A stretch of 5,211 nucleotides of DNA from Nitrospiraceae bacterium (GCA_011391455.1 JAABQN010000154.1:1-5211); one strand, 5' to 3'; shown: positions 1 to 5,211, counted from the first letter of the stretch. The notes: generated by a model from the sequence alone, not told the origin. A program made the numbers and translations.

Positions 1-179
1 TGCTTGCCGCGCCGGACGGTTTCCTCGAAAGGTAGATACTCAAGACTATGGAGCGGATTGTGATGCACAAACGTCCGCATCGGCCAGTATTGGGCGATGA
101 CTTCTCCTGCGAGCCGAACGATCCCACGCAGCTCCATCCGCCTGGTTTCGATATTGATCGACGGGGCTATCTGTTCCAT
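1..179 (-). CDS. dabA: DabA/MpsB (DUF2309) inorganic carbon uptake subunit, N-terminal part
   Basis: Only the first 59 residues are in the window; the gene runs off the left edge. Residues 31-47, YWPMRTFVHHNPLHSLE, followed by LPFEETV, match the N-terminal signature of DUF2309 proteins (W-P-x-x-x-F-x-x-x-N-P-L, then L-x-F-E). In this family DabA/MpsB is a large soluble or peripheral protein with a beta-carbonic-anhydrase-like zinc site. It pairs with a NuoL-like membrane protein to hydrate CO2 to bicarbonate using ion flow. The zinc ligands lie beyond the window and cannot be checked. The ATG at 179 lies 13 bases inside the end of the upstream NuoM-like gene. A GGA at about 8 bases is a weak ribosome binding site, so translational coupling is likely. 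The preceding in-frame-looking ATG (ATGGAACCG) belongs to the upstream gene's frame and is not the start. The family call is firm from the motif and from the dabB neighbour; full-length integrity is unknown. Confidence 0.88.
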   Translation of the reverse strand, partial: MEQIAPSINIETRRMELRGIVRLAGEVIAQYWPMRTFVHHNPLHSLEYLPFEETVRRGK

Positions 180-1474
180 GCGAACGGTTCCATGATATCG
201 CTCGGCGAAAGCGCAACGATGTTAGGCCCTAACAGTCCGGCTGGGATCACACCCAGCGCGATGACGATCAGCACGACCATCAGCAGCGCGGCGAACTCCG
301 ATTGCTGAAGGTCTGTGAAGGGAAGATCCGGTCGCTGCTGGCCGAAGAGCAACCGCTGCACCGCGTCGAGGATGTACCAGGACGTGGCCAGCCACGCAAG
401 CAGAATGACGAACAACGCGGCCGGCGAAGCAATCGGTGACGTCAGCAGCAAACCCATGAAGCCCGAAAATACGCCAAATGGGGGAAGACCCATCACCGCC
501 AATGCCATGAGAGACAACAGCACGGCAAACCGCGGCATGGCTGAGGCCAGTCCGCTGACGGCCTGTGGATCCACATCGTCACCATATCTGGTCCGAATGG
601 CTTGCCAGGCAAGCAAGAGCCCACTTGTGCCGAACGACACCGCGCCGACGAACACCGATGCCCAGGCCGTGGTGAACCCTGCCGCAGCGGCAAACCACCA
701 CAGCATGGAGAAGAGCGAGAGGCTGCTATAGGCAAGGAGCAACCGCATGCGAGATTGCGCCAGGGCTCTGACGGCGCCATAGAGGGCGCCGAGCACGGCG
801 AGTCCCATGATCGTCATCGCCACGTTGCTCGGCAAGACCGGCGCCACTGCGACGAGGCCGTGCAGACCGACAGCGGGAAAGAGGACCACGATGAAAGAGG
901 GCAAATTGCCCGGCAATCGAGTCAACGCCGTGAAGTATCCATGGTGAAACGGAACGAGCGGCAACAGAACCGCACAGGCCAGTACGGAGGCGATGGTGGA
1001 GATCGGTGGCTCAGTCACAGCGGACGTCACGGCCGCCACCGCACCCAGACCATAGACACCGATCCCCCACCACGACATCGGCCAGAGCGCGCTATGGTGC
1101 CGGTATAAGAGTCCGATGACCAACCCGAACAATACCAGCACGCTCAACTGACCCACGACGCCGTGACTCGCAAGGATGCTCACGCCGAGTCCGAGGAAAA
1201 CCAACGTCAGGACCCAGGCGGATCGATGGGTCTCGTGGGTCGGTTGTCCGAGGATCGATACACATGCAGCCAGCGGGAGTAGGTAGAGCAACAAGAAGCC
1301 TTCCGGAGGAACCGTGAGAAATGGGGAAAGTGCAACGGTCGCGCCTAAGCTGATCATCGTTATGACAATCGCTGTCTGCTTCACGTGATCCGGCCGTGAC
1401 CAGGCGGTGAAGCAAAGAAGTGCCCCGAGAAGCGGGACACCTGCCAGCAGCGTGGTGACGATCTCGTTCATCAT
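167..1474 (-). CDS. NuoM/NuoN-like membrane protein, third subunit of the dab operon
   Basis: A 435-residue, very hydrophobic protein with about 13-14 predicted membrane segments. It resembles the proton-channel subunits of complex I (Proton_antipo_M superfamily), but is shorter than NuoM or NuoN (roughly 480-510 residues). Recognisable pieces are PLVPFHHGYFTALTRLPG (172-189, where NuoM has its P-L-H-x-W-L-P-D region), ALAQSRMRLLLAYSSLSLFSML (237-258, the helix-11-like A-x-x-Q-x-D-x-K-R-x-x-A-Y-S-S motif) and AMPRFAVLLSLMALAVMGLPPFGVFSGF (312-339, the M-P-x-F-A-x-x-x-G-L-P motif). The conserved channel lysines of NuoM are missing: the only lysine is K32 near the N-terminus, and the usual K-R after Q-x-D is M-R. 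It may therefore be a structural or partner subunit, not an independent proton pump; this is inference. The start is ATG 1474 (ATGATG), overlapping the dabB stop by 4 bases, with AGGGG about 10 bases upstream. The open frame continues upstream inside dabB, but that stretch is out-of-frame shadow. The 3' end overlaps dabA by 13 bases. No standard gene symbol is known to me. Confidence 0.85.
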   Translation of the reverse strand: MMNEIVTTLLAGVPLLGALLCFTAWSRPDHVKQTAIVITMISLGATVALSPFLTVPPEGFLLLYLLPLAACVSILGQPTHETHRSAWVLTLVFLGLGVSILASHGVVGQLSVLVLFGLVIGLLYRHHSALWPMSWWGIGVYGLGAVAAVTSAVTEPPISTIASVLACAVLLPLVPFHHGYFTALTRLPGNLPSFIVVLFPAVGLHGLVAVAPVLPSNVAMTIMGLAVLGALYGAVRALAQSRMRLLLAYSSLSLFSMLWWFAAAAGFTTAWASVFVGAVSFGTSGLLLAWQAIRTRYGDDVDPQAVSGLASAMPRFAVLLSLMALAVMGLPPFGVFSGFMGLLLTSPIASPAALFVILLAWLATSWYILDAVQRLLFGQQRPDLPFTDLQQSEFAALLMVVLIVIALGVIPAGLLGPNIVALSPSDIMEPFAWNR

Positions 1475-3180
1475 CGTTGCGACCACCCCTGCGTGTGCTT
1501 GTCGATTCGATGCAGCAGGCGCAACAGAAATTTCCCTGCGTGCTGATAAGCCTGTTCCACGTACAATCGATTCATGAACGAGACATAGAGCCGGATTCTC
1601 ACCCCATCCACCCACGTCGGCATCCAGACCGAGCGGCCGTGCGCGCGCAGATAGAGATACAACCAGCCGAGAATCGTCGAGAGAGTCGCTCCGAGAAGGA
1701 GCACGTCGAAGAGCCAATTCGGCAAATCTGCGGCCTGAAAATACAAGGCGACTTCCGCCGGATTGGGGTACAAAAATGCGGTGAAGGATTCGACGGCGAA
1801 CAGATACACCAACACGACGAACAGGAGGATCAGTAACATGGCAGCGGAAACTTTCCATGACGCGACGGCGCGCAGACGCGTCAACGTCAAGATCGCCTGC
1901 GACGAGGTCACCCAGATAAAGAACAGGATAATCACCGCACCCTGAGATTCCAGCAAAGGAATACGCAGGACGCCATGGGTCGCCAGCAGGATGATAAGCG
2001 GAATCGCGAGCGTGGTGAAGAAACCCGTCGACCAGGTGAGTGGAGAAAAATGCTCTTCTTCTTCCCGCTGATCCGCGTGGGGAAACTCCGGATCCTGGCG
2101 GGCCTTGTGGATCACGCTGCCGCAGTTCAAAAACACGGTGGCCTTGAATAGTCCATGGGCGATGAGATGGAAGACCGCCAGGGAGAACGCGCCCAAGCCG
2201 CATTCCATGATCATGTAGCCCATCTGGCCAATGGTGGAAAACCCGAGCGTTTTCTTGATGTCGTTCTGCGTCAGCATCATGGTGGCGCCCAGAATCGCCG
2301 TGAGCGTGCCGACGACGAGCACCACATGCAGGGTCGCCGGGCTCTGACCGAAGAGCGGAGCCAGGCGATTGATCAGAAATCCTCCGGCATTGATGATGCC
2401 CGCGTGCAGGAGCGCATGCACCGGTGTCGGGGCATAGAGGGATCGTGGGAGCCAGATGAACATGGGGAACTGGGCTGACTTGCTCATGCCCCCGATAAAC
2501 AGAAGCAGCGTCACAGCCGTCGCGCCACTGATCTCGACCCCGGGCAGTAGGGACAGGGTGGCCGTCGATTCAGCAGCCCGCGCAAACAGTTCCTGGAATT
2601 CTAAGGTGCCGTAGAGAGAATGAGCCAGCACGATACCGGCGAGAAACGCCACGTCGCCCACCCGCAGGATCGTAAACGTTCGGAACGCGCCGTCCAATGT
2701 CCCCACATGCGAGTGGTTATGCGCCAAAATATACAGCAGATAACTCAGCATCTGCCAAAACAGAAACAGCATCATGAGGTTGGCGCTTGAGACCATGCAG
2801 AGGAGCACGAAAGTTGCCCCTCCGATCAGTGCCAGGTACCGAGGCTCATGCGCGTCCTGAAACATGTAGCGGATTGAATAGGTGTAGATGATGCTCCCGA
2901 CACCCGAGATCAAGACCATCATGACCGCACTCAGCCGGTCGACATAGAAACCGATGGGAAACGCGAACGACCCCACAGATGCTGGATCATACAATCGAAG
3001 CGTGATCGGTCCCTGCGTGGCCACGAGATAGAGAGTCACAATGGCGGCACAGAATGCGGCACCGATCGGATAGGCTGCGATCTTTGTGCGTAGCGCGCGT
3101 GTACCGTCGGAACCGAGCGCCACCACACAGGCGGCCAACAATGGGAGCAATGGGACGAGCAGGGCGATCAACACGGACAT
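1471..3180 (-). CDS. dabB: DabB/MpsA, NuoL-like membrane subunit of the energy-coupled inorganic carbon uptake system
   Basis: A 569-residue polytopic membrane protein (about 14-15 segments) of the NuoL/MrpA type. Motifs in order: FYVDRLSAVMMVLISGVGSIIYTYSIRYM (78-106), FWQMLSYLLY (141-150), GGMSKSAQFPMFIWLPRSLYAPTPVHALLHAGIINAGGF (230-268), QNDIKKTLGFSTIGQMGYM (305-323) and HLIAHGLFKATVFLNCGSVIH (338-358). Channel-type lysines K234 and K346 are present. The helix-5 position that is Glu in NuoL (W-E) is Gln here (Q143). WLPRS with HAGIINAGG, and the DUF2309 gene two steps downstream, favour DabB/MpsA over a respiratory NuoL; no quinone or NADH module is present. The known role of the family is to couple H+ (or Na+) flow to CO2/bicarbonate uptake together with DabA. 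The start at ATG 3180 (MSVLIALLVPLLPLL) is chosen because GGGGA sits 7 bases upstream and it gives a clean first membrane helix. An in-frame ATG 57 bases further upstream would add 19 residues and lie inside the leader hairpin. The stop overlaps the next gene (ATGA). Confidence 0.9.
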   Translation of the reverse strand: MSVLIALLVPLLPLLAACVVALGSDGTRALRTKIAAYPIGAAFCAAIVTLYLVATQGPITLRLYDPASVGSFAFPIGFYVDRLSAVMMVLISGVGSIIYTYSIRYMFQDAHEPRYLALIGGATFVLLCMVSSANLMMLFLFWQMLSYLLYILAHNHSHVGTLDGAFRTFTILRVGDVAFLAGIVLAHSLYGTLEFQELFARAAESTATLSLLPGVEISGATAVTLLLFIGGMSKSAQFPMFIWLPRSLYAPTPVHALLHAGIINAGGFLINRLAPLFGQSPATLHVVLVVGTLTAILGATMMLTQNDIKKTLGFSTIGQMGYMIMECGLGAFSLAVFHLIAHGLFKATVFLNCGSVIHKARQDPEFPHADQREEEEHFSPLTWSTGFFTTLAIPLIILLATHGVLRIPLLESQGAVIILFFIWVTSSQAILTLTRLRAVASWKVSAAMLLILLFVVLVYLFAVESFTAFLYPNPAEVALYFQAADLPNWLFDVLLLGATLSTILGWLYLYLRAHGRSVWMPTWVDGVRIRLYVSFMNRLYVEQAYQHAGKFLLRLLHRIDKHTQGWSQR

Positions 3181-3187
3181 CGCATAA

Positions 3188-3250
3188 TCCCCAAAAAACA
3201 CAAAGCCAACCGGCACCCCGATGTGTGGTCGAGGCAACTTCAGTTGGCTT
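3188..3250 (-). promoter_or_regulatory. Terminator-like hairpin directly before the dabB ribosome binding site (candidate attenuator)
   Basis: On the minus strand, AAGCCAACTG (3250-3241) pairs with CGGTTGGCTT (3212-3203) over 10 bp with one G-U. Inside it, CCTCGA (3234-3229) pairs with TCGGGG (3221-3216) around a 7-nt loop. The 3' arm is followed by TGTG and six T (3198-3193), and then at once by the Shine-Dalgarno GGGGA (3192-3188), 7 bases from the dabB ATG. A stem followed by a U run is the layout of an intrinsic terminator, here in the 5' leader. A competing small hairpin, CAACT-GA-AGTTG (3246-3235), would break the 5' arm, as an antiterminator would. The pairing is seen directly; the regulatory function is inference. 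Confidence 0.45.
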
Positions 3251-3256
3251 GTACTA

Positions 3257-3286
3257 CGACCAGCCGTTCGTTCGAACTGCCGGTCG
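3257..3286 (-). promoter_or_regulatory. Second hairpin in the dabB leader
   Basis: On the minus strand, CGACCGGC (3286-3279) pairs with GCTGGTCG (3264-3257) over 8 bp with one G-U and a 14-nt loop that contains the palindrome GTTCGAAC. It lies 6 bases upstream of the terminator-like hairpin and is part of the same structured leader. No known riboswitch class was recognised. Confidence 0.35.
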
Positions 3287-3310
3287 CCCTACGGCCCAGT
3301 GAGGTGAAAT

Positions 3311-3367
3311 CGGCGTCTCACCTGTCCTCACGAAGTGCGTGTCAACCTGGGACAGGAGACATCGCCG
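3311..3367 (-). promoter_or_regulatory. Long imperfect hairpin in the dabB leader
   Basis: The arms 3367-3350 and 3327-3311 pair as CGGCG/CGCCG, TCTC/GAGA and CTGTCC/GGACAG, about 15 bp with a 3-nt and a 2-nt bulge. The loop contains a smaller CACG-CACTT-CGTG hairpin. An alternative stem, TCACCT/AGGTGA (3323-3318 with 3307-3302), uses part of the same arm, so two exclusive folds are possible. It could be an RNA element of the dab leader or a short extragenic palindrome. The sequence does not decide. Confidence 0.35.
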
Positions 3368-3391
3368 TATAGAGGTACTCTGAGCAGATGA

Positions 3392-3418
3392 ATAATATGT
3401 TCCACGGACCGCCGTCAA
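3392..3418 (-). promoter_or_regulatory. Candidate sigma-70 type promoter for the dab operon
   Basis: On the minus strand, TTGACG (3418-3413, five of six to TTGACA) is followed after 15 bp by TATTAT (3397-3392, five of six to TATAAT). The spacer is shorter than the ideal 17 bp. It would start transcription near 3385 and give a leader of about 205 nt before dabB that contains the three hairpins described. Confidence 0.35.
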
Positions 3419-3460
3419 GTAATTAGATACTGCACGGCGTTCCACCATCACACCTCATAG

Positions 3461-3492
3461 CCCAAAAGGCCTACGCGTCGAACCCTTTTGGG
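3461..3492. repeat. 9-bp perfect inverted repeat in the divergent promoter region
   Basis: CCCAAAAGG (3461-3469) and CCTTTTGGG (3484-3492) are exact reverse complements with a 14-bp centre that includes ACGCGT. The arm centres are about 23 bp apart, near two helical turns. It lies just upstream of the -35 of the plus-strand promoter. No T run follows on either strand, so it is more likely an operator for a dimeric regulator than a terminator; this is inference. Confidence 0.4.
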
Positions 3493-3512
3493 ATAAAGGC
3501 TTATGTTTGCAC

Positions 3513-3541
3513 TTGTTCGAGCCGACTCGCGCCCCTATAAT
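3513..3541 (+). promoter_or_regulatory. Candidate sigma-70 promoter for the mpsC-like gene
   Basis: A perfect TATAAT (3536-3541) lies 17 bp downstream of TTGTTC (3513-3518, three of six to TTGACA, with the key TTG kept). The predicted start near 3548 leaves about 50 nt of leader before the GTG at 3600. The position just upstream of the only plus-strand gene pair supports it. Confidence 0.5.
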
Positions 3542-3599
3542 CCCCCAGCGAATCTATCCCAACGCCGAAATCTTCTACGTGGGCGCGTGAGAACATCTG

Positions 3600-3944
3600 G
3601 TGGAAAACGCCATCCGTAACGCCATCATCAAGTTCGAACAAGAATTCATGGGCCGCGGACCGGATGAAGTGCGCGCATTCATCGTGCGGGACCTTGTCGT
3701 GGTGCGGCTCAAGGGAGTGCTGACCCCGGCTGAACGTCAGCTGGCCAAAACGGTGGAAGGTGTCGATATGGTGAAGCGATTGAGGCAGAACTTGATTGCG
3801 CTGGGCCGTGACAAGCTCTGCGAGCAAGTGAGCGAAATCACCGGCGCCAAAACCCTTGCGCTCTTTACCGATATCGATGTACAAATTGGCGAGCGGGTGT
3901 TCGTGTTCACGCTCGATCGCGACATCCAGAGCGGAAGTCGATAG
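3600..3944 (+). CDS. mpsC: DUF2294 / MpsC-family protein
   Basis: A 114-residue soluble protein that is mostly the DUF2294 (MpsC) domain. The diagnostic segments are IIKFEQEFMGRGPDEVRAFIVRDLVVVRLKGVLTPAERQLAKT (9-51), with the strongly conserved M-G-R-G-P, V-R-L-x-G-V-L-T-x-A-E and L-A-K-T, and the end TDIDVQIGERVFVFTL (90-105). There are no membrane segments or signal peptide. In Staphylococcus the mpsC gene sits with mpsA (NuoL-like) and mpsB (DUF2309). Its biochemical role is not well defined and I assign none. Here it is divergent from the dabB-NuoM-like-dabA operon and immediately precedes a beta-carbonic anhydrase gene, which supports a link to inorganic carbon uptake. The start is GTG 3600. 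A stop at 3588-3590 in the same frame limits the N-terminus, and only GTG 3600 or CTG 3597 remain. GAG about 8 bases upstream is a weak ribosome binding site. The N-terminus appears a few residues shorter than usual for the family. Confidence 0.85.
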   Translation: MENAIRNAIIKFEQEFMGRGPDEVRAFIVRDLVVVRLKGVLTPAERQLAKTVEGVDMVKRLRQNLIALGRDKLCEQVSEITGAKTLALFTDIDVQIGERVFVFTLDRDIQSGSR

Positions 3945-3958
3945 AGGCAATCCTCGCG

Positions 3959-4602
3959 ATGGAACAACTCGTCAAAGGCTTCCTCAAGTTTCGGACTGAG
4001 GTGTTCGGTAAAAAGAGAGAACTTTTCACCCGGCTTTCTGAAAACCAGGCTCCCCGGGCGCTTTTCATTACCTGTTCTGATTCACGAGTCGACCCCACTC
4101 TCCTACGCAAACCGATCCCGGAGAGCTCTTTATTCTGAGGAACGCCGGCAACATGGTTCCGCCCTATGGCTCGATGCAGGGCGGCAGCACCGCCACTATC
4201 GAATACGCGATGGCCGTATTGAACGTTCCCCACATCATTGTCTGCGGTCACACCGATTGTGCCGTCATGAAGGCCCTGCTGAATCCGGAAGGAGTCTCCG
4301 ACTTGCCCGCTTTCAGAGAATGGGGAGGGCTGGACGAGGTTTGTCTTTCCAGAAGGCCCGATCTCGTCAAGTTTTTGGCTGAACACTTCGCATGCCTGGT
4401 GGCTCTCAACCTGGCGCGTATTGCAGCGGAACGAGCAGCAGGGCAGATAGGTGCTCTATCGAGCGAGATTCCTAAAGGTCTCGCACCGGCGCGTGAGACC
4501 AGGTCGGGGGTTTTCAGCGGAGTCAAACGCAAGTTTGACTCGGATCCACATAGGTCAATCTTCTCTCTCTACTTCGGTGAGAGCGAAGGGAGTTTCAGAT
4601 AG
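3959..4602 (+). pseudogene. Beta-class carbonic anhydrase, disrupted by a one-base deletion near 4104
   Basis: The first frame (ATG 3959) reads MEQLVKGFLKFRTEVF and reaches ITCSDSRVDPTLL, with zinc ligand C39 and the D41/R43 dyad. It then shifts and stops at 4136-4138 after 59 residues. One base restored at about 4104 gives LLTQTDPGELFILRNAGN and continues into NMVPPYGSMQGGSTATIEYAM and VCGHTDCAVM, supplying zinc ligands H98 and C101, for a protein of about 214 residues. That length and the ligand spacing are normal for bacterial beta-carbonic anhydrases, zinc enzymes that interconvert CO2 and bicarbonate in the cytoplasm. The part after PAFREW (from about 4324) fits the family poorly; EIPKGL...ARE...GVF near 4466-4515 is the only later recognisable piece. 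No slippery heptamer is visible, so programmed frameshifting is unlikely. The result is either a decaying gene or a sequencing error. The gene follows mpsC by 14 bases, with GAGG about 11 bases before the ATG. Confidence 0.85.
4520..4541 (+). repeat. Perfect 9-bp hairpin with GCAA tetraloop
   Basis: GAGTCAAAC (4520-4528) and GTTTGACTC (4533-4541) form a perfect stem closed by GCAA, a GNRA-type tetraloop. It lies in the poorly conserved 3' end of the carbonic anhydrase remnant. No T run follows on either strand, so it is not a canonical terminator; it could stabilise or process the transcript end. Confidence 0.4.
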
Positions 4603-4922
4603 TCACAGAATGGAGAGTTTCATGTGATCGCTGACGCAGAAACGAATACTCTCCACAATCTGGGCCAGAATCGATGTGATTGAACCAGCGCGGGCTTGCG
4701 GAGACGGGCAAGAAGCACGTGACAGTGATGGAGCGATTGTCCGGCAGGGTCAGTAGTCAGTCGGCGAACATGACATGTGCGGGCACAAACAGAGATCTGA
4801 TAGTGTAACCCAAGTGGTGAGTCGAGCAGGAACTCTACACCGGACAGGCTGACGAACCCATAATCGCTGACTCACTGTTCCGGCTGTATCATCCAATGGC
4901 CACCTTCAGATCGTCCAGCTCG
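4603..4922. other. Intergenic region between convergent genes, no gene recognised
   Basis: No supported coding frame or RNA gene is seen in these 320 bases, which separate the plus-strand carbonic anhydrase remnant from the minus-strand alpha-carbonic anhydrase. It holds two imperfect inverted repeats. One pairs TGGAGAGT (4611-4618) with ACTCTCCA (4648-4655). The other pairs CCGGACAG (4840-4847) with CTGTTCCGG (4875-4883) with one bulge. A 9-base direct repeat ATCGCTGAC lies at 4627-4635 and 4863-4871. The inverted repeats may be transcript ends of the convergent genes, but neither has a U tract. Confidence 0.4.
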
Positions 4923-5211
4923 TCATCTCGCCACCACTTCTTCTGCAACGGCATCGATCGCGGTCACGCGGTGGTGTAAAGGTTGCACCGGTCGATTGTT
5001 TCCCTTGATGATCGAGGTGAATGTCCGGATCTGTTCTTTGGAAAGGTGGATGGGCGATTTCATGACGATCCATTTTACTCCTTCCGAACAAGGCGGGGTC
5101 GTTAACGAACCATCGTAACGGTAGCTTTTGTGGCTGTGTGGGAGAAGGCTATCCACGTCGACATGGACATGTTCGAAGTGTGATTCCAGCCCCTTTTGAT
5201 TCGGAAGATTC
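4923..5211 (-). CDS. Alpha-class carbonic anhydrase, C-terminal part
   Basis: The last 95 complete codons plus stop are in the window; the gene continues beyond the right edge. The reading frame is open to 5211, so the internal GTG at 5156 is not the start. The segment LLPHSHKSYRYDGSLTTPPC followed by SEGVKWIVMKSPIHLSKEQI is the hallmark C-terminal block of alpha-carbonic anhydrases. S-L-T-T-P-P-C-S-E carries the active-site Leu-Thr-Thr (L198, T199 and T200 in human CA II numbering) and the Cys that in bacterial enzymes forms a disulphide. NNRPVQPLHHR is the conserved R-P-x-Q-P end. The zinc-binding histidines and any signal peptide are outside the window; bacterial members are usually exported to the periplasm. 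It catalyses CO2 hydration and would complement the DabAB uptake system. It ends convergent to the beta-carbonic anhydrase remnant. The tail VTAIDAVAEEVVAR is unremarkable. The family call is firm; intactness of the N-terminal half is unknown. Confidence 0.92.
   Translation of the reverse strand, partial: NLPNQKGLESHFEHVHVDVDSLLPHSHKSYRYDGSLTTPPCSEGVKWIVMKSPIHLSKEQIRTFTSIIKGNNRPVQPLHHRVTAIDAVAEEVVAR

Noticed and set aside
602..1108. 168-residue plus-strand open frame
   Set aside because: Antisense to the NuoM-like gene, with charged, low-complexity composition (Arg, His, Gln, Glu) typical of a shadow of a membrane protein gene; no start context or motif.
1475..2203. Upstream extension of the NuoM-like reading frame (243 more residues)
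   Set aside because: It lies inside dabB in another frame, is rich in Arg, Ser and Pro and has no family match; the ATG at 1474 overlapping the dabB stop is the natural start.
1471..3180. Respiratory complex I subunit NuoL
   Set aside because: Adjacent DUF2309 and DUF2294 genes, the absence of other nuo genes and the DabB-like loop motifs indicate carbon uptake, not NADH oxidation.
3254..3451. 65-residue minus-strand open frame in the divergent region
   Set aside because: No ribosome binding site or recognisable motif, and it overlaps the candidate promoter and structured leader; probably chance.
3461..3492. Bidirectional intrinsic terminator
   Set aside because: No U tract on either side, and it sits between divergent genes, where no transcript ends are expected.
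3501..3950. 149-residue minus-strand open frame, and a similar one at 3907-4386
   Set aside because: Both are antisense shadows of the mpsC and beta-carbonic anhydrase genes, whose plus-strand products match known families.
4095..4138. Programmed ribosomal frameshift in the beta-carbonic anhydrase
   Set aside because: A -1 shift would join the frames, but no X-XXY-YYZ slippery site or downstream pseudoknot is evident, and restoring one base gives a perfect family match.
1..5211. CRISPR array, tRNA, rRNA or insertion sequence
   Set aside because: No regularly spaced repeats, cloverleaf, rRNA motifs or transposase fragments were seen.

Overview
The window looks like a dissolved-inorganic-carbon (CO2/bicarbonate) uptake and hydration locus from a moderately GC-rich Gram-negative bacterium. 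The gene content suggests an autotroph. The general look of the proteins is compatible with a Nitrospirota (Nitrospira-like) source, but that is a low-confidence impression, because the window holds no phylogenetic marker.

Left half, minus strand, read right to left. Three tightly coupled genes occupy positions 3180 down to 1. The first is a NuoL-like membrane subunit, DabB/MpsA (3180-1471). The second is a 435-residue NuoM/NuoN-like membrane protein (1474-167). The third is the start of a DUF2309 protein, DabA/MpsB (179 to beyond the left edge). The genes overlap by 4 and 13 bases, so they are very probably one translationally coupled operon. DabA and DabB are the two known parts of the DAB/MpsAB energy-coupled inorganic carbon uptake system. 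The extra membrane protein between them is the unusual part: it keeps the NuoM fold signature but has one lysine in total, outside the membrane core.

Centre, 3181-3599. This divergent intergenic region carries a candidate promoter for the dab operon and, on the minus strand, a leader of about 200 nt with three consecutive hairpins. The last hairpin is followed by six U and then directly by the dabB ribosome binding site, which resembles an attenuator or riboswitch. Facing the other way are a 9-bp inverted repeat and a promoter with a perfect TATAAT box for the plus-strand genes.

Right half. On the plus strand are a DUF2294/MpsC-family gene (3600-3944) and, 14 bases later, a beta-carbonic anhydrase (3959-4602) broken by a one-base deletion near 4104. 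Then come about 320 bases without a recognisable gene. Last, on the minus strand and cut by the right edge, is the C-terminal part of an alpha-carbonic anhydrase.

Taken together, homologues of all three Staphylococcus Mps proteins (MpsA, MpsB, MpsC) sit with two classes of carbonic anhydrase. This supports a carbon-uptake island in which DabB, probably with the NuoM-like partner, couples ion flow to CO2 hydration by DabA, while accessory carbonic anhydrases equilibrate CO2 and bicarbonate. The beta-class enzyme appears inactivated unless the frameshift is a sequencing error.
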